NCBI GenBank assembly: GCA_014607495.2
Contig: CP053150.1
Location: forward strand, 9,134,495 to 9,198,494
Reading direction: 5' to 3'
Length of the DNA: 64,000 nt
Source of the DNA: Carposina sasakii
Lineage: Eukaryota > Arthropoda > Insecta > Lepidoptera > Carposinidae
Under the pieces are notes generated by a model, which did not search any database, was not told the DNA's origin, and saw only the letters and a list, made by a program, of their open reading frames with translations. Positions within the stretch are counted from its first letter, which is position 1. Each line of letters starts with the position of its first letter. The position numbers and the translations under genes are program-made. Shown one piece after another: positions 21,301-31,800 of the stretch.

Positions 21301-24300
21301 GCCCCAGTGCACACGTCAACTATTGCAATGGCCAAAATCCACGAGTTGGGCTTCGAACTGGTTCCGCATGCTCCGTATTCGCCGGATCTAGCTCCGTGTG
21401 ATTATTAGGTACCTATTCCCAAATCTGAAAAGATGGCTTGGAGGGCAAAAATTTTTGACAAATGAGGACTGCATCGCTGGTGTAAACGCCTATTTTGAAG
21501 ACCTCGACAAAACGTATTTTTTGGAGCGGATAAAAAAATTGGAAACTCGCTGGAACAAGTGTTTGGCCCTCAAAGGAGACTATGTTGAGAAATAAATGTA
21601 AATTGTTTAAAAAAAATATAAAAAAATTACTTTTTAAAACGACTTATCAAACAGCCCTCGTATCTGTACTTCAGATAATAGGGTCGATTCCGGCAGTCAC
21701 ACTTAAACCTAATTAGTCCATAGATAATCGTCATTAAAATTAGTCCATAGATGTTATTTGCTACTGATTACTGTTGGATTTGAGGATAAGAAATGTATTT
21801 AAAATTTTTTCTAGTGGTAATAAATAACTGATATAGCAACGCAGTGGCTGTGGCTATTACATTGTGCTTACTCAACAGTAACAGGTCTTGTTTGTTAGTT
21901 GAAATAGCATGCTTGTATTTCGTTTACATACACTTGTGGTTTACCCACTTTTGGATACACTTTCATTTGTGTTTAAATGAGTAGGTAGATAATAATTTAT
22001 TTAGTACAAACACAATGTTTTTATGCTTTAGCCATAATTCATCTAAGCTTTAGCCCCTTTAAAGTTTGTCTTTTTTTTTTCAAAGTTGACTGGTCAATAG
22101 TCACTTTATAAATAAGAACAACCAAGTTCTACTCCATTATTTATCACGAAATATAAAATTATATAAGAACTCCTTATTCTCTATGTGGGAGACCAAATTT
22201 CATCATGATCCATTCAGTTGATTTATGGTGAAATGGTTAAAGTGCCTATGGGGCTAAAGTCGCTTCGCCCTGCTGGCTTCTTGATATAACAGAAGGCAAG
22301 ATAGCTTGTCTATACGAATTCCGAACACGGTATACCCGTTTCTGTTTCATTCAATTCCTGTAGTGTAGATCTTACATGTTTAAATAATACTCAAGGCAAA
22401 CAGCTATTCGTGTACGTACGTTCAAAGTTTTATATCGGTAGGTACATGCTATAGGTACCTATTTATATTGATGTTTGTGATATTTTAGCCATAAAGCAGT
22501 TACTTTATTGGTATCGGCCAACAATATACGTCATAGTCACGAATGGTTACTTTTCCTTGTCACATCGCGTCATCACTAGATATAACCATCATGTCGTTAT
22601 TAACTGCGAATACTGCGATAAATATAATGTTTTACTCATTCACAACTTTATATATATTCACGTAAATTGTACATTTAGGTAATTATGTAAGTAAGTATAC
22701 AATGCAGCAAACGGTACTCTATCGCTGCCGACTAAAAACCACAAGTTTCGGTATTATACTCGTAGTAGTGCCTGCCCTAAAGTGCCGTAAGTCTGTATTG
22801 TTTACATCGTATTGTCAAGAGTAATAAATTGATGTCTAAAACTGCTTTATGGTCGCTAGTTAGGTCCCCCCGGGATTGTCCATGCTTTGTTATGCATTTT
22901 TCTGGTCGCCTCTGTTGATCCTGGCTCACAGGAGTTGCAGAGGCGGAAATGAGTGGTGCGCCAATCCCGGTTTATAATAATGTAATTCATTGGCAGTTCA
23001 CCCGCCTAATTAATATTACTTATTTTAAAAATCCGCATCATAATCCGTTGAGTAGTTTTCATGATCTAAGCATACATAGGGACAGACAGCGGGAAGAAAC
23101 TTTGTGTTGGTATAGTGATGCAAAATTTGAAGAAGACTGGTTGAGTTCCTAAATAAAGCATGAAGGAAGAGGTAGGTAACAAACTATGTAACTTACTTTC
23201 GCATTTATGATGTAAGTTGGAATTGGTTTACCTACTATTCAGTACACGAGCATGATAGATGATAGTCGGTACTAGTAGTCACTCATTTACAGATTACCTA
23301 ATACCTAATTGTGATTGAACTTTGAACTACGAAATTATAATCAATATTTAATTAAATTCTGTATAAAAACAGTTAGTAACGTATTTGATTTACATAAATT
23401 ATCATCAGTGAGGAACAGGTCATTCAAGTCATCATCAGAGGTCGGAATTAGGTAGAGTCATTTATGTACTTGCACTGATTTCATACAGCGAAAGAAGAAA
23501 GTGGATATGCCTCAAATTCCGGTATTAATTTTAAAGAGCAGAAATTTTATGTTAATTATCTTTGTTTTATTTGTCTATCTCTGAGGGTTTTATTATTATT
23601 TATTTGTAATATTGTTGGCCACACGGGATTGTCCATTAATATCAACATTTCGATGCAAGTACATAAATGACTCTACCTAATTCCGACCTCTGGTCATCAT
23701 TTGCATTATTTTAAATCAACATAAAACGTTAAAAAAATTACGTTACCCGTAACGCAAGCAGTGTTTATGATAATTATATGTATGTTGATACACTTCATAA
23801 ATACATTAACATAACAACAAACGTTCGTCATGAAGTTTCGAAAATTCTCTTTAGCACAATATAAAAGGTGTACATACTCGTATCTAAAATGTTATTGCTC
23901 GTCATATCTTTAAGTACTTAATAGATAAATAGAAAGTGTTTCGTTTCGTTGCTCATAACTGCAAGCACCGACTAGAAAAGTACATAAGTAGTACTAGGTA
24001 CTACCACATACATAATACATATTCACACGACTGTGTTCGCTAAATGGGGGTAGCCAGAAATGCAGGATCATAAAGGAGATCCCCCTGGCACGTTTAGCAT
24101 AGAGTGTAAAAATACGTAGGTAACAAAATAAACCGAAATTCTACATAATATATTATTTACTAGTGGACGCCCGCGACTCCGTCCGCGTGGACTACAGAAA
24201 AAACAAAATGTCGAAATTATCCGGGATAAAAACATTTTCTCGGGATAAAAAGTAGCCTATATGTTAAGTGGGACCTGTCACAATATATTCCTGAAAACTG

Positions 24301-27300
24301 CATCGAAATCGGTTAGCCGTTTCTGAGATTAGCGTGCACAAACGCACAGACAAACCGACAAAAATTTCAAAAATCATTGTTTTGGGTACTATTGCGTTGA
24401 TAAAGGTCTCCTATAATATTTTTTCTCGTATATCTTCGATGTACAGACAGCGATCCGTTACATTTTTATTATATGTATAGATAGATAGTAAGTTAAACTC
24501 TACTTGCTAGTCAAGTTAGAGAGGTTAACAATGTAAACTTAACATTAACTCTTAACTCAAACTCTCGATATAAGGCAGGTATTTATTAGTTGTGAATGCG
24601 AAACGCTGCTATATCCAGTGTAGAACCTCGCTTACAAGATGGAAACAATCTTGCTTTAGGAGTTCATTGTAACCATGAAGAAGCGAACCAGTGGAGAGCG
24701 CGTAGGCCAGTTTTTGTTCTAAATACATGTCACTAGTTTACGGCGGGGGGAGAGGTAAGTTTTGGCGCGTGCTATTTGCTGATGCAAAAACAACCAATTT
24801 TCTAGGGGTTACAAAAAAATTATCGATATCGATAAATATTTCACTTATCGTAGGTAAAAGTTAGATTATGCATGATGGATGATGAAGTAGTCTGATTACT
24901 ATGCCATGGATAACGAGCTCAATTTTGAAATAAAACAGGCGATAAAAAAAGTAAAATATATATTAAGGTTCATTCACTACGATATAGGTTCGTATTGCCT
25001 GTAAGTTGGGCGTTTAAGGTTCAATAAGGTTTTTACATAATAACAATAGTTTAGTAAGGCCTTGTGCGCTCATGTATTGTGCATGGTGTGCGCATTACAA
25101 TATTTATACATAATAGTAATATAAGATAGGCAAAACATAAAAACAAATAAGTAGGTACATGATATTTTTTCACAAACTATGAAAAGAAAGCCGCTTTTTA
25201 TGTCATACATAACATAAATGTTAGACAATAAAGCCTTAGGTCGGAAATAAGAAAAACATCATGTTTAGGTATATTGCTAAAAGTTTCATCACAGAGAGGC
25301 CTTTGTAACCATAGATTACTTGATGACGCAGCGGTACGAGTATATTCAGGTTGCAAAGTGAAACAGCGTAGTGGCTATGTAGAACTATTTATTTATCAAT
25401 TCTACAGTTAAGGCTACTTCAGGCGATATAACATTCGGGAAAAGAAGCAGCAAGATACCTGACTCGCCATAAATAGATTATAGAGTTACAATGTTTTTAT
25501 ATAGAACAGAAATCGAGCAGAGTAATATCTTACAACTTCAAGTGTTTAGAACTGTCTAGTGTCTAGAGCTATATAATCGGCGCCTGTTATTTTTTAAATT
25601 TTCAAAACTATCTGATCTAAAATGTCTGGAACACAAGACACTATATTTTGTTGGTATGAAATTGTCTCTTTGAGTAGCATTGCTCCAGATTTTTTTCTTC
25701 ACGCCGTCGTGTGGAAATCTAAAAATGTGAAAGTACGAGTAATAAGAATGCTGATTTAACTGTAAGGAAATGAATAGGTAATATATAAAGGACTTGAATT
25801 TTTAGTGTTAATAAAGCGGATTAATATTTTATATTAGAACTAGTGGTCCCTTAGGAACTTCACTTGCTGCATCCCGATCGCAGCGCCACCTACCAACCAG
25901 GCCAAACTAAGCGTTTCCAAACCTTTCCTGGACTCGCCCAAATATACACAGAAAATATCATTAAAATCGGCAGAGCCGTTCTCGAGCTTTAGCGTGACAA
26001 ACGAAAAGCAATCGATTTATATATACATATAGGTATATAGATACGAGTATGTATAGGTATATATAATGTACATATCGTTAAAATAACAGTATTATCATCT
26101 ATATCTATGCAGTAGGTATTCTGTATTTTTTTCATGATTTTTGAGTAGGTCTATTAAATTATTATTATATTAATGGCGAATTGCAAAATAATGATTGGCG
26201 AAGAAAGATTGGAACAAGTGACTGAGTTCGTGTATCTGGGGACTTTGTTTACAAGGCATGGTAAGCATGACAAAGATATTGCAAGGAGAGTGAATGCTAG
26301 GAATCGGGTGAATGGGGCACTTAATTCTTTTATGAGTAGCCAGAAAGTGTCGCAAGCGGCACGTCTGGCTGTTCATGGAGGTGTTTTGGTGCCGACTCTT
26401 ATGTATGGAAGTGAAAGTTGGGTATGGCAGAAACCAAAACATCAAAGTCAAGTGAATGCAGTGGAAATGAGAGCATTGAGAAGTATGTGTAGAGTCACTT
26501 TGAAAGATAGGATAAGAAATGAGGTGATCAGAAAGAAGTGTGGTATAAATGAGGACGTGGTGACGAAGATTGAGAAGGGTATGTTGAGGTGGTTTGGGCA
26601 TGTGGAGAGGATGAGTGAAAGTAGACTGACAAAGAAAGTATACAACGGAAGAGTGGATGGAAGGGTTGGAAGGGGAAGACCTCGCCGGACTTTCACCGAT
26701 CAAATTGGTGAAATTCTAAAGAAATGTCGAGTCAAGAGTACCCTAAACCGACGAGCGTGCATGAAGAATATCATGAAAGTAGATGAAGCGAAAGAGGTGT
26801 GTCAGGATCGTAGCAAATGGAGATCCGTGATCTCTGCCTACCCCTCCGGGAAAGAGGCGTGATTATTATGTATGTATGTATGTATGTACTATTAAATTAT
26901 TAAATAGTATTTTTTTGTGGAACCCTAATTCTATTTTGCCCTAATTCATAAGAGTGCTCTATGTCAATTGACATTACATACAAACATTTCATTTGTATTT
27001 ATTTGCATAGATATAGATTATAATAATGGTATTTTATCGATATGAACATTTAACGTACGGCGGACAACACTATCGAGAAAAAAAGAGACGACTGCCCATG
27101 CGCATATCCATGTATCAGAAAGAGACAACATGAAAGACATCAACGGGGGCACGCCCGGACGTAACTGAAATATATTATTTTCATGTTTTTTTGTTTTTAG
27201 TTAAATTGATTAGAAAATCACTCACCTATGGAATGTAATCCCATCTATTTTATAATTTGAAGTACCGGAATTCTTTCCACACCATTTAATAGCACAACTA

Positions 27301-28175
27301 GGCATGTTTAACAATTTTTTGTGCGCTTAAAACGGGACTGCAAGACGTGCGTACTTTATAGGCTGTAAAGTCCGACTGACTAAAATTTTCGAAGCATTAT
27401 ACTGATAAAGCATATGTTTCGTGAGTGCGGTCGCCCCGTATCCGCTCTCCACTGGTTCGCTTCTTCATGATTGTAACGCACTAGATGTCGCGTTCGTATG
27501 TTCAAACGTACCTATCCTGTGTCTTCTATCCAAGTCGACACCATCTTCGAATTCCTTCAACTAGTAACATGCTTCTAAAGGCACATTATACGAGTACAAT
27601 ACAACTTATGGCAGAGTCAATTTATTCTTGTTGTTTTTGAGTATGTACCTACTTGCCATTAAATAACTAAGTATGTATACAAATCAACCATCAATGTGCA
27701 TACCTAATGTGCTTGTTATAATGTGCTCTTAAATATCCAAAACTGCTAGGCTTACGAATTAATCATTATGTATAATATTTATTCTAATCATTGTTTCGAA
27801 AATTAAGTAAAACCCTTGAAAGCATGCTATGGGCATTTACTCAACAAACCCACCGATATAGTAGATTGGACATTTTGGGAATTGGATATTATGATGTAAA
27901 CTAAAACCCTGAAAGACCGAAAAACCTACCGAGCCTACCCAATGAAAGCACTAATGAGATGAGAGCATAACTGGCTCTTTGATTATCCACCTCTTCAACC
28001 TAACATTTTATATGCTCATTTACATAAGTGTTTTTGTACATTTTCAGCTGGACTATTTGCTTTGGCCGGCATCTACCAGATGGCAGTGTGGGCTCTCGGC
28101 AAGCATAAGAACTACAAGAAGGAGTTCCCTGACTACCCTAAGGGTCGCAAGGCTATTTTCCCCTTTGTACTCTAA
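18363..28175 (+). CDS. TECR: Very-long-chain trans-2-enoyl-CoA reductase, 5 exons, 300 aa
   Basis: Catalyses the last, NADPH-dependent step of very-long-chain fatty acid elongation at the ER membrane; the fly homologue is Sc2. Exons: 18363-18368 (only Met-Glu), 18673-19031, 19116-19332, 19918-20110, 28048-28175, all GT/AG and in phase. Residues 1-80 form the ubiquitin-like N-terminal domain ([14 protein letters not shown]). The rest is the multi-membrane steroid 5-alpha-reductase-like domain, with [32 protein letters not shown] and the C-terminal [11 protein letters not shown] segment. It ends [10 protein letters not shown], the usual short tail. 300 residues matches the family. Intron 4 is 7.9 kb and holds a dead mariner, a hAT MITE and an RTE fragment. 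The gene is divergent from Hsf and convergent with CFAP57. Confidence 0.96.
20366..21660 (+). mobile_element. Mariner element, full length but inactive (1295 bp)
   Basis: Terminal inverted repeats CGAGGGCTGTTTGATAAGTC match in 29 of the first 30 bases. The element is flanked by TA on both sides (20364-20365 and 21661-21662), the Tc1/mariner target duplication. Length is normal for a mariner. It sits in TECR intron 4 in the same orientation as the gene. The encoded transposase is broken (separate entry). Subfamily not fixed; the protein resembles irritans/cecropia-type mariners. Confidence 0.95.
20547..21595 (+). pseudogene. Degenerate mariner transposase
   Basis: Starts [13 protein letters not shown] at 20547. 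A frame change occurs at the T-run near 20583. An in-frame TGA follows KLSA (20897-20899), apparently a CGA-to-TGA change. The stretch after RFVTV (about 21013) is rearranged and out of frame, so the first catalytic Asp region (DETW box) is absent. Intact downstream pieces include [14 protein letters not shown] with the second Asp and [11 protein letters not shown] with the third (D34D type). A second frame break follows CDY near 21405. The final piece ends [10 protein letters not shown]. It cannot encode an active enzyme. Confidence 0.93.
23436..23692. mobile_element. hAT-type MITE, 257 bp, perfect ends
   Basis: Inverted repeats begin CAGAGGTCGGAATTAGGTAG and are identical for 39 bp at both ends. 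The flanks carry a perfect 8-bp duplication GTCATCAT (23428-23435 and 23693-23700). There is no open frame of note. Identical arms and target sites suggest a young insertion. Located in TECR intron 4. Confidence 0.92.
24161..24485 (+). repeat. Interspersed repeat family A ('GACGCCCGCGACTCCGTCCG'), longest copy
   Basis: It starts TAGTGGACGCCCGCGACTCC, continues AATTATCCGGGATAAAAA and ATCGAAATCGGTTAGCCGTT, and ends near GCGATCCGTTACATTTTTAT. At least five other copies are in the window: 37475-37695 (-), 41530-41745 (-), 51885-52058 (+), 55115-55330 (-), 61555-61795 (+). There are also fragments near 53950 and 62560-62705. It is noncoding. The class (Helitron-like, SINE or LINE tail) cannot be settled from these copies. 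Confidence 0.8.
25845..26045 (+). repeat. Diverged interspersed repeat related to family A
   Basis: It begins ACTAGTGGTCCCTTAGGAAC and includes TTAAAATCGGCAGAGCCGTT and GAGCTTTAGCGTGACAAACG, the same layout as family A (ACTAGTGG start, ATCGG..AGCCGTT core, CGTG.ACAAAC), then an AT-rich tail. Class undetermined. Confidence 0.5.
26165..26888 (+). mobile_element. 5'-truncated RTE-type non-LTR retrotransposon, copy 1
   Basis: A 229-codon open frame (26173-26862) encodes the C-terminal end of an RTE-like polyprotein: [36 protein letters not shown] and [16 protein letters not shown]. It is followed by a TATG microsatellite tail. A perfect 14-bp target duplication CTATTAAATTATTA flanks it (26151-26164 and 26889-26902). 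It inserted in TECR intron 4. It is not a host gene. Confidence 0.9.
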
Positions 28176-28257
28176 TTTTATATTAGGTTAGTATGATATA
28201 TTTCTATTACCAATTTATTGAAATCTAATTTCATTTGTAGACTTCTGTCTAGACCGC

Positions 28258-28263
28258 AATAAA
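28258..28263 (+). promoter_or_regulatory. Likely TECR polyadenylation signal AATAAA
   Basis: A canonical hexamer (within CGCAATAAAGTCC) 83 bp after the TECR stop codon. A further AATAAA near 28353 is an alternative. The cleavage site itself cannot be read from sequence. Confidence 0.55.
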
Positions 28264-28801
28264 GTCCGAATTACACCTAACAAGTGTACGGAATACGTAA
28301 AATTACATAGGGTTGCTTAGGTCAAATACTAATTTGTTAATTAAAAGTTTTGAATAAACATTTGTTGGGTGTATTTCGGAAATGAAGCTTATTATAAAGC
28401 TTACTCATAGTTATGTAAGACTGGGGTATGGATTTTTATGGTCAGGGTTTTATAATTTCAATAAATGACTGACGAGTGATAGAAGTATAGGCTTGGGCTT
28501 GTTCTAATATCTTGCTGTATAAGAGTAACTTTTTCTTGATTTGTATGATTTCTTGGTTCTGTTTGGTTTCTATTATTTAGCACAGTTGTTATTAATTATT
28601 TAAATAATGCATTTATTTCCTGAAAATATAATTCCTTTCTTTAACAAAATGGCTGTTTTGGTATTTTACTCTTTTGACACAGTGTAGGTTATCTTGTTGA
28701 TCATAGGAGCCTGCTATTAGCAGGTACACAAGTAGTGTGTAGATTGATTTGGAAACTGGATCAACATTTGCAATACGATCAGGCAAATCAAATGACTATT
28801 A

Positions 28802-28807
28802 TTTATT
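28802..28807 (-). promoter_or_regulatory. Likely CFAP57 polyadenylation signal AATAAA
   Basis: TTTATT on the plus strand, i.e. AATAAA on the CFAP57 strand, about 70 bp downstream of its stop codon. With the TECR signal at 28258 this leaves roughly 540 bp between the two convergent transcripts. Confidence 0.5.
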
Positions 28808-28877
28808 TCTGACATAGTAGATATATTAAAACATAATGTTGGAACATAATATAGTTATAATAATATAGGGGCAATAG

Positions 28878-31800
28878 TTAGTGCCTAGGCTTAACTTCAG
28901 GGCCGTCGCCTTCCTCCATATCGTCTGGATACCTACACTTGTGCAGCAGTCTGTCATTCTCCTCCTTCAGAGCGACAATTAGCTCTTCTCTCTCCTGTTT
29001 TAAAATAGGTTCATTTTAACATATCATCACAGTGATGAGCAACACGACTTTATGATCCGGCGAAAGCTAGAATGCTCAGCGTTGTGGCACACTAGTCGAT
29101 CATACTGAGATTAAATTTCATCAAGTTCACCAAGACTATATAGAGTTTTTTTTATATAAAGCGTAAGAGATACTCGTAGCAAACAAATCTTATGTCCTTA
29201 ATAATAATAATAAAATACTTTATTGTACACACAAAAAAATTTGGTACATGGGCGAACTTAATGCAATATAGCATTTTCTACCAGTTAACCCAATTACTGG
29301 AGAAAAGCTTAGAGCGGTACAATAAAAACGAATAACATTGATAAAAAATAAAATAACTTAAGAACTACTTACACCGACAAAGACAAATCACAAGTCAAGA
29401 CAAGTCCTTAGTCAGAGACTTAAATTTTTACCTCTTAACAAAGACTTTGTTGTGTTGGCAGTGTCATTTCTTATACACATAGTCACCGTTACCCCCAGAA
29501 ACTGGGCAGAAGTGGGCAAAAAGTTACCAAGTCCTGTGTGGTAGGTAAAGGCTGATCCTACTGCCGCTTTTCTGGCATAAATATAACAATGTAGAGACCG
29601 GTAACCAATATTGGATTCCATATGGGAATTGCTTTTGAGTTGTGATGATTACTCACTTCGATTGTCTGTTTGAATTTCTCGTCCAACTTGTCTCGATCCT
29701 CGGTGACATGTTTTAGCTTGGCCCTAGCCGTCGCAGGTGGCACGTAACGCGCCGACAGCCCCAAAATCGACTCCATTTGGAAGCAGCGCGTGCGCGTTGA
29801 TTTTAGTTCCGTGCGCAGGTTGTTTATCTCCGATAGTAGAGTGCAGTTTTCCTGTATTCAAAGGTGCGATAAGTTAGGTTAGTAAGTGAGAAGTAGTAGT
29901 AAATTCTATTATGGTACCTACCTACTCTGGTTATAAGTTATAGGGTTAGTTCACACCGAGACGCGACGCGACGATGCGCGTATATTTTTATAGAGCAACT
30001 CGAAATATACTTTATTTACAACACGAAAAGATACACATTTCATTTTGAGAATTCAGAATACGTTGCACCACGCAGCACTGCGCCTCGGGATGCCTCGCGG
30101 CGTAGCGCAACGTATCGCGCCACAATGGTGCATCGCCGGTCGCGCGGCGTGCAAGAGCGGTGCTGCGTCTTGTGATGCCGCGCGAAGCTGCAAGGCGCAG
30201 CCTGAGGCAACTGTAGCGATTTGTCTACTATTTCCGTCCAAACTTAGATGGCAGACTGCTGGTGGCGCGGGTGGGGCGGTCGCCCGCGGCGAGTAGACAC
30301 ATTCCGCTGCGCAGCGATGCGACGACACTCGAAGAGGCCAATGATTTTACGATACGCCTTGCGATATGGTGATAAGTCTCGTGGTGGATCGCGGCGCAGC
30401 GCGAAATCATTGGCCTCTTCGAGTGTCGTCGCATCGCGTCGCGTCTCGGTGTGAACTGACCCATAAGTAACACCTATCCCCTCTGTCTTTACGCTAGCAT
30501 CTAGTTACTATTCCCAATATGTAACATATTTTCATAGGTAGATTTGCTTTTAAACATACTTACTTCGCGTCATTAGGTATTAATGTGGTTGCGATTCGTC
30601 GATTTTTGGTAAACATGAAAGGAAGTTAGTTGCAATTCGTTCGTTTAGTAAAATCGACGAGAGACGAATCGCAACCACAACTAAAGCTCAGCAGTAGCCT
30701 CATGGATTTGTGTGCCGACGATACTATTTTATATCTGCAGCAGGTTCCACTTTTCGCCAGGGCGCAGTAGTTATATCATTGTGGTATACAAAATAAGGGT
30801 TATTAATTAGGTGACAATTGATGTAAGATACAAGAGTGACGAGATCCCACGATGAGCAATCTTGTATCGAAAACAAGGGAAATTCTCGTAAAGCTGACTC
30901 GGCGATTCACGGCGACCGTTCCACCGAATAAATTGGGCAATACTTTGGTTCTCGCCGGCTGGCGATTCCATGGTAGTGTAAGTATGTAACACGCTTATAG
31001 ACAAAATAGGAGAAGATGCCGTCAGTATTCGTATATGCAACTTCACAAGCCAAGCAGTATAAATATATTTTCTTTGCCTCGATTTCGGAATAAATAAAGG
31101 AAAAGTTACTGACATCCATAATCTTGGCGATATCGCTCTTAGAGCCTCCGAGAGACTTGGCCAGCTGTTTCTTGAGTGCTGCCACTTGCTTCTCAAGATG
31201 ATCCCTCTGTCGGTTAAACTCGCGTATAGCTTCATCTTCGGCTGCGCGCCCGCGCACGAATTCCACGTCTTCCACGTACTTGTGGAATAGTGCCTGGAAA
31301 AATTATCGGGATTTAATTTATATCCCACCAAAGACGTGAAATTGTGAGCCAAATTTGCTGACAAATGTATTATAATATTTATGGATGTCTACGCATTATG
31401 TTTTCCTTAACCTTGACATTTAATTTAAGTTTGGTTGGATCCTGGAAATTGGCTGTCATATTGTGAAGGTCAATTTTTATTTTCTTTAGAGTATTCTTCA
31501 AATTAAGATTTCTTTCCGCTTCATGGTAGTAATCTTTTTTCGCTGATGACAGTTTCTCATTAAGCTGGATTATCTTCAACTCTGTAAATTACAATAATAA
31601 ACTCAAATCATTAGGTTTATAGTCATGAGGTTTAATGCGGTCATCTATGATATTTTATTAGTTATTACCACGGAGAAGAAATAAAAGAGGAGCAGCGGCT
31701 AAGTATATTTTCATACAAAAATAGTGTTCCGCTGAGCGGGGCTAAAGTATGGGACGAGGAGAGCATCCTAACACTGTAGCCTTGCCCATTTACATAGAAA

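Noticed and set aside
26173..26862. 229-codon frame as a host gene
   Set aside because: Its sequence is the C-terminal end of an RTE-type retrotransposon, has a near-identical copy at 38431, and is bounded by a target duplication and microsatellite tail.
30045..30473. Overlapping long frames on both strands
   Set aside because: They are a by-product of the GC-rich foldback element; none has protein-like features.
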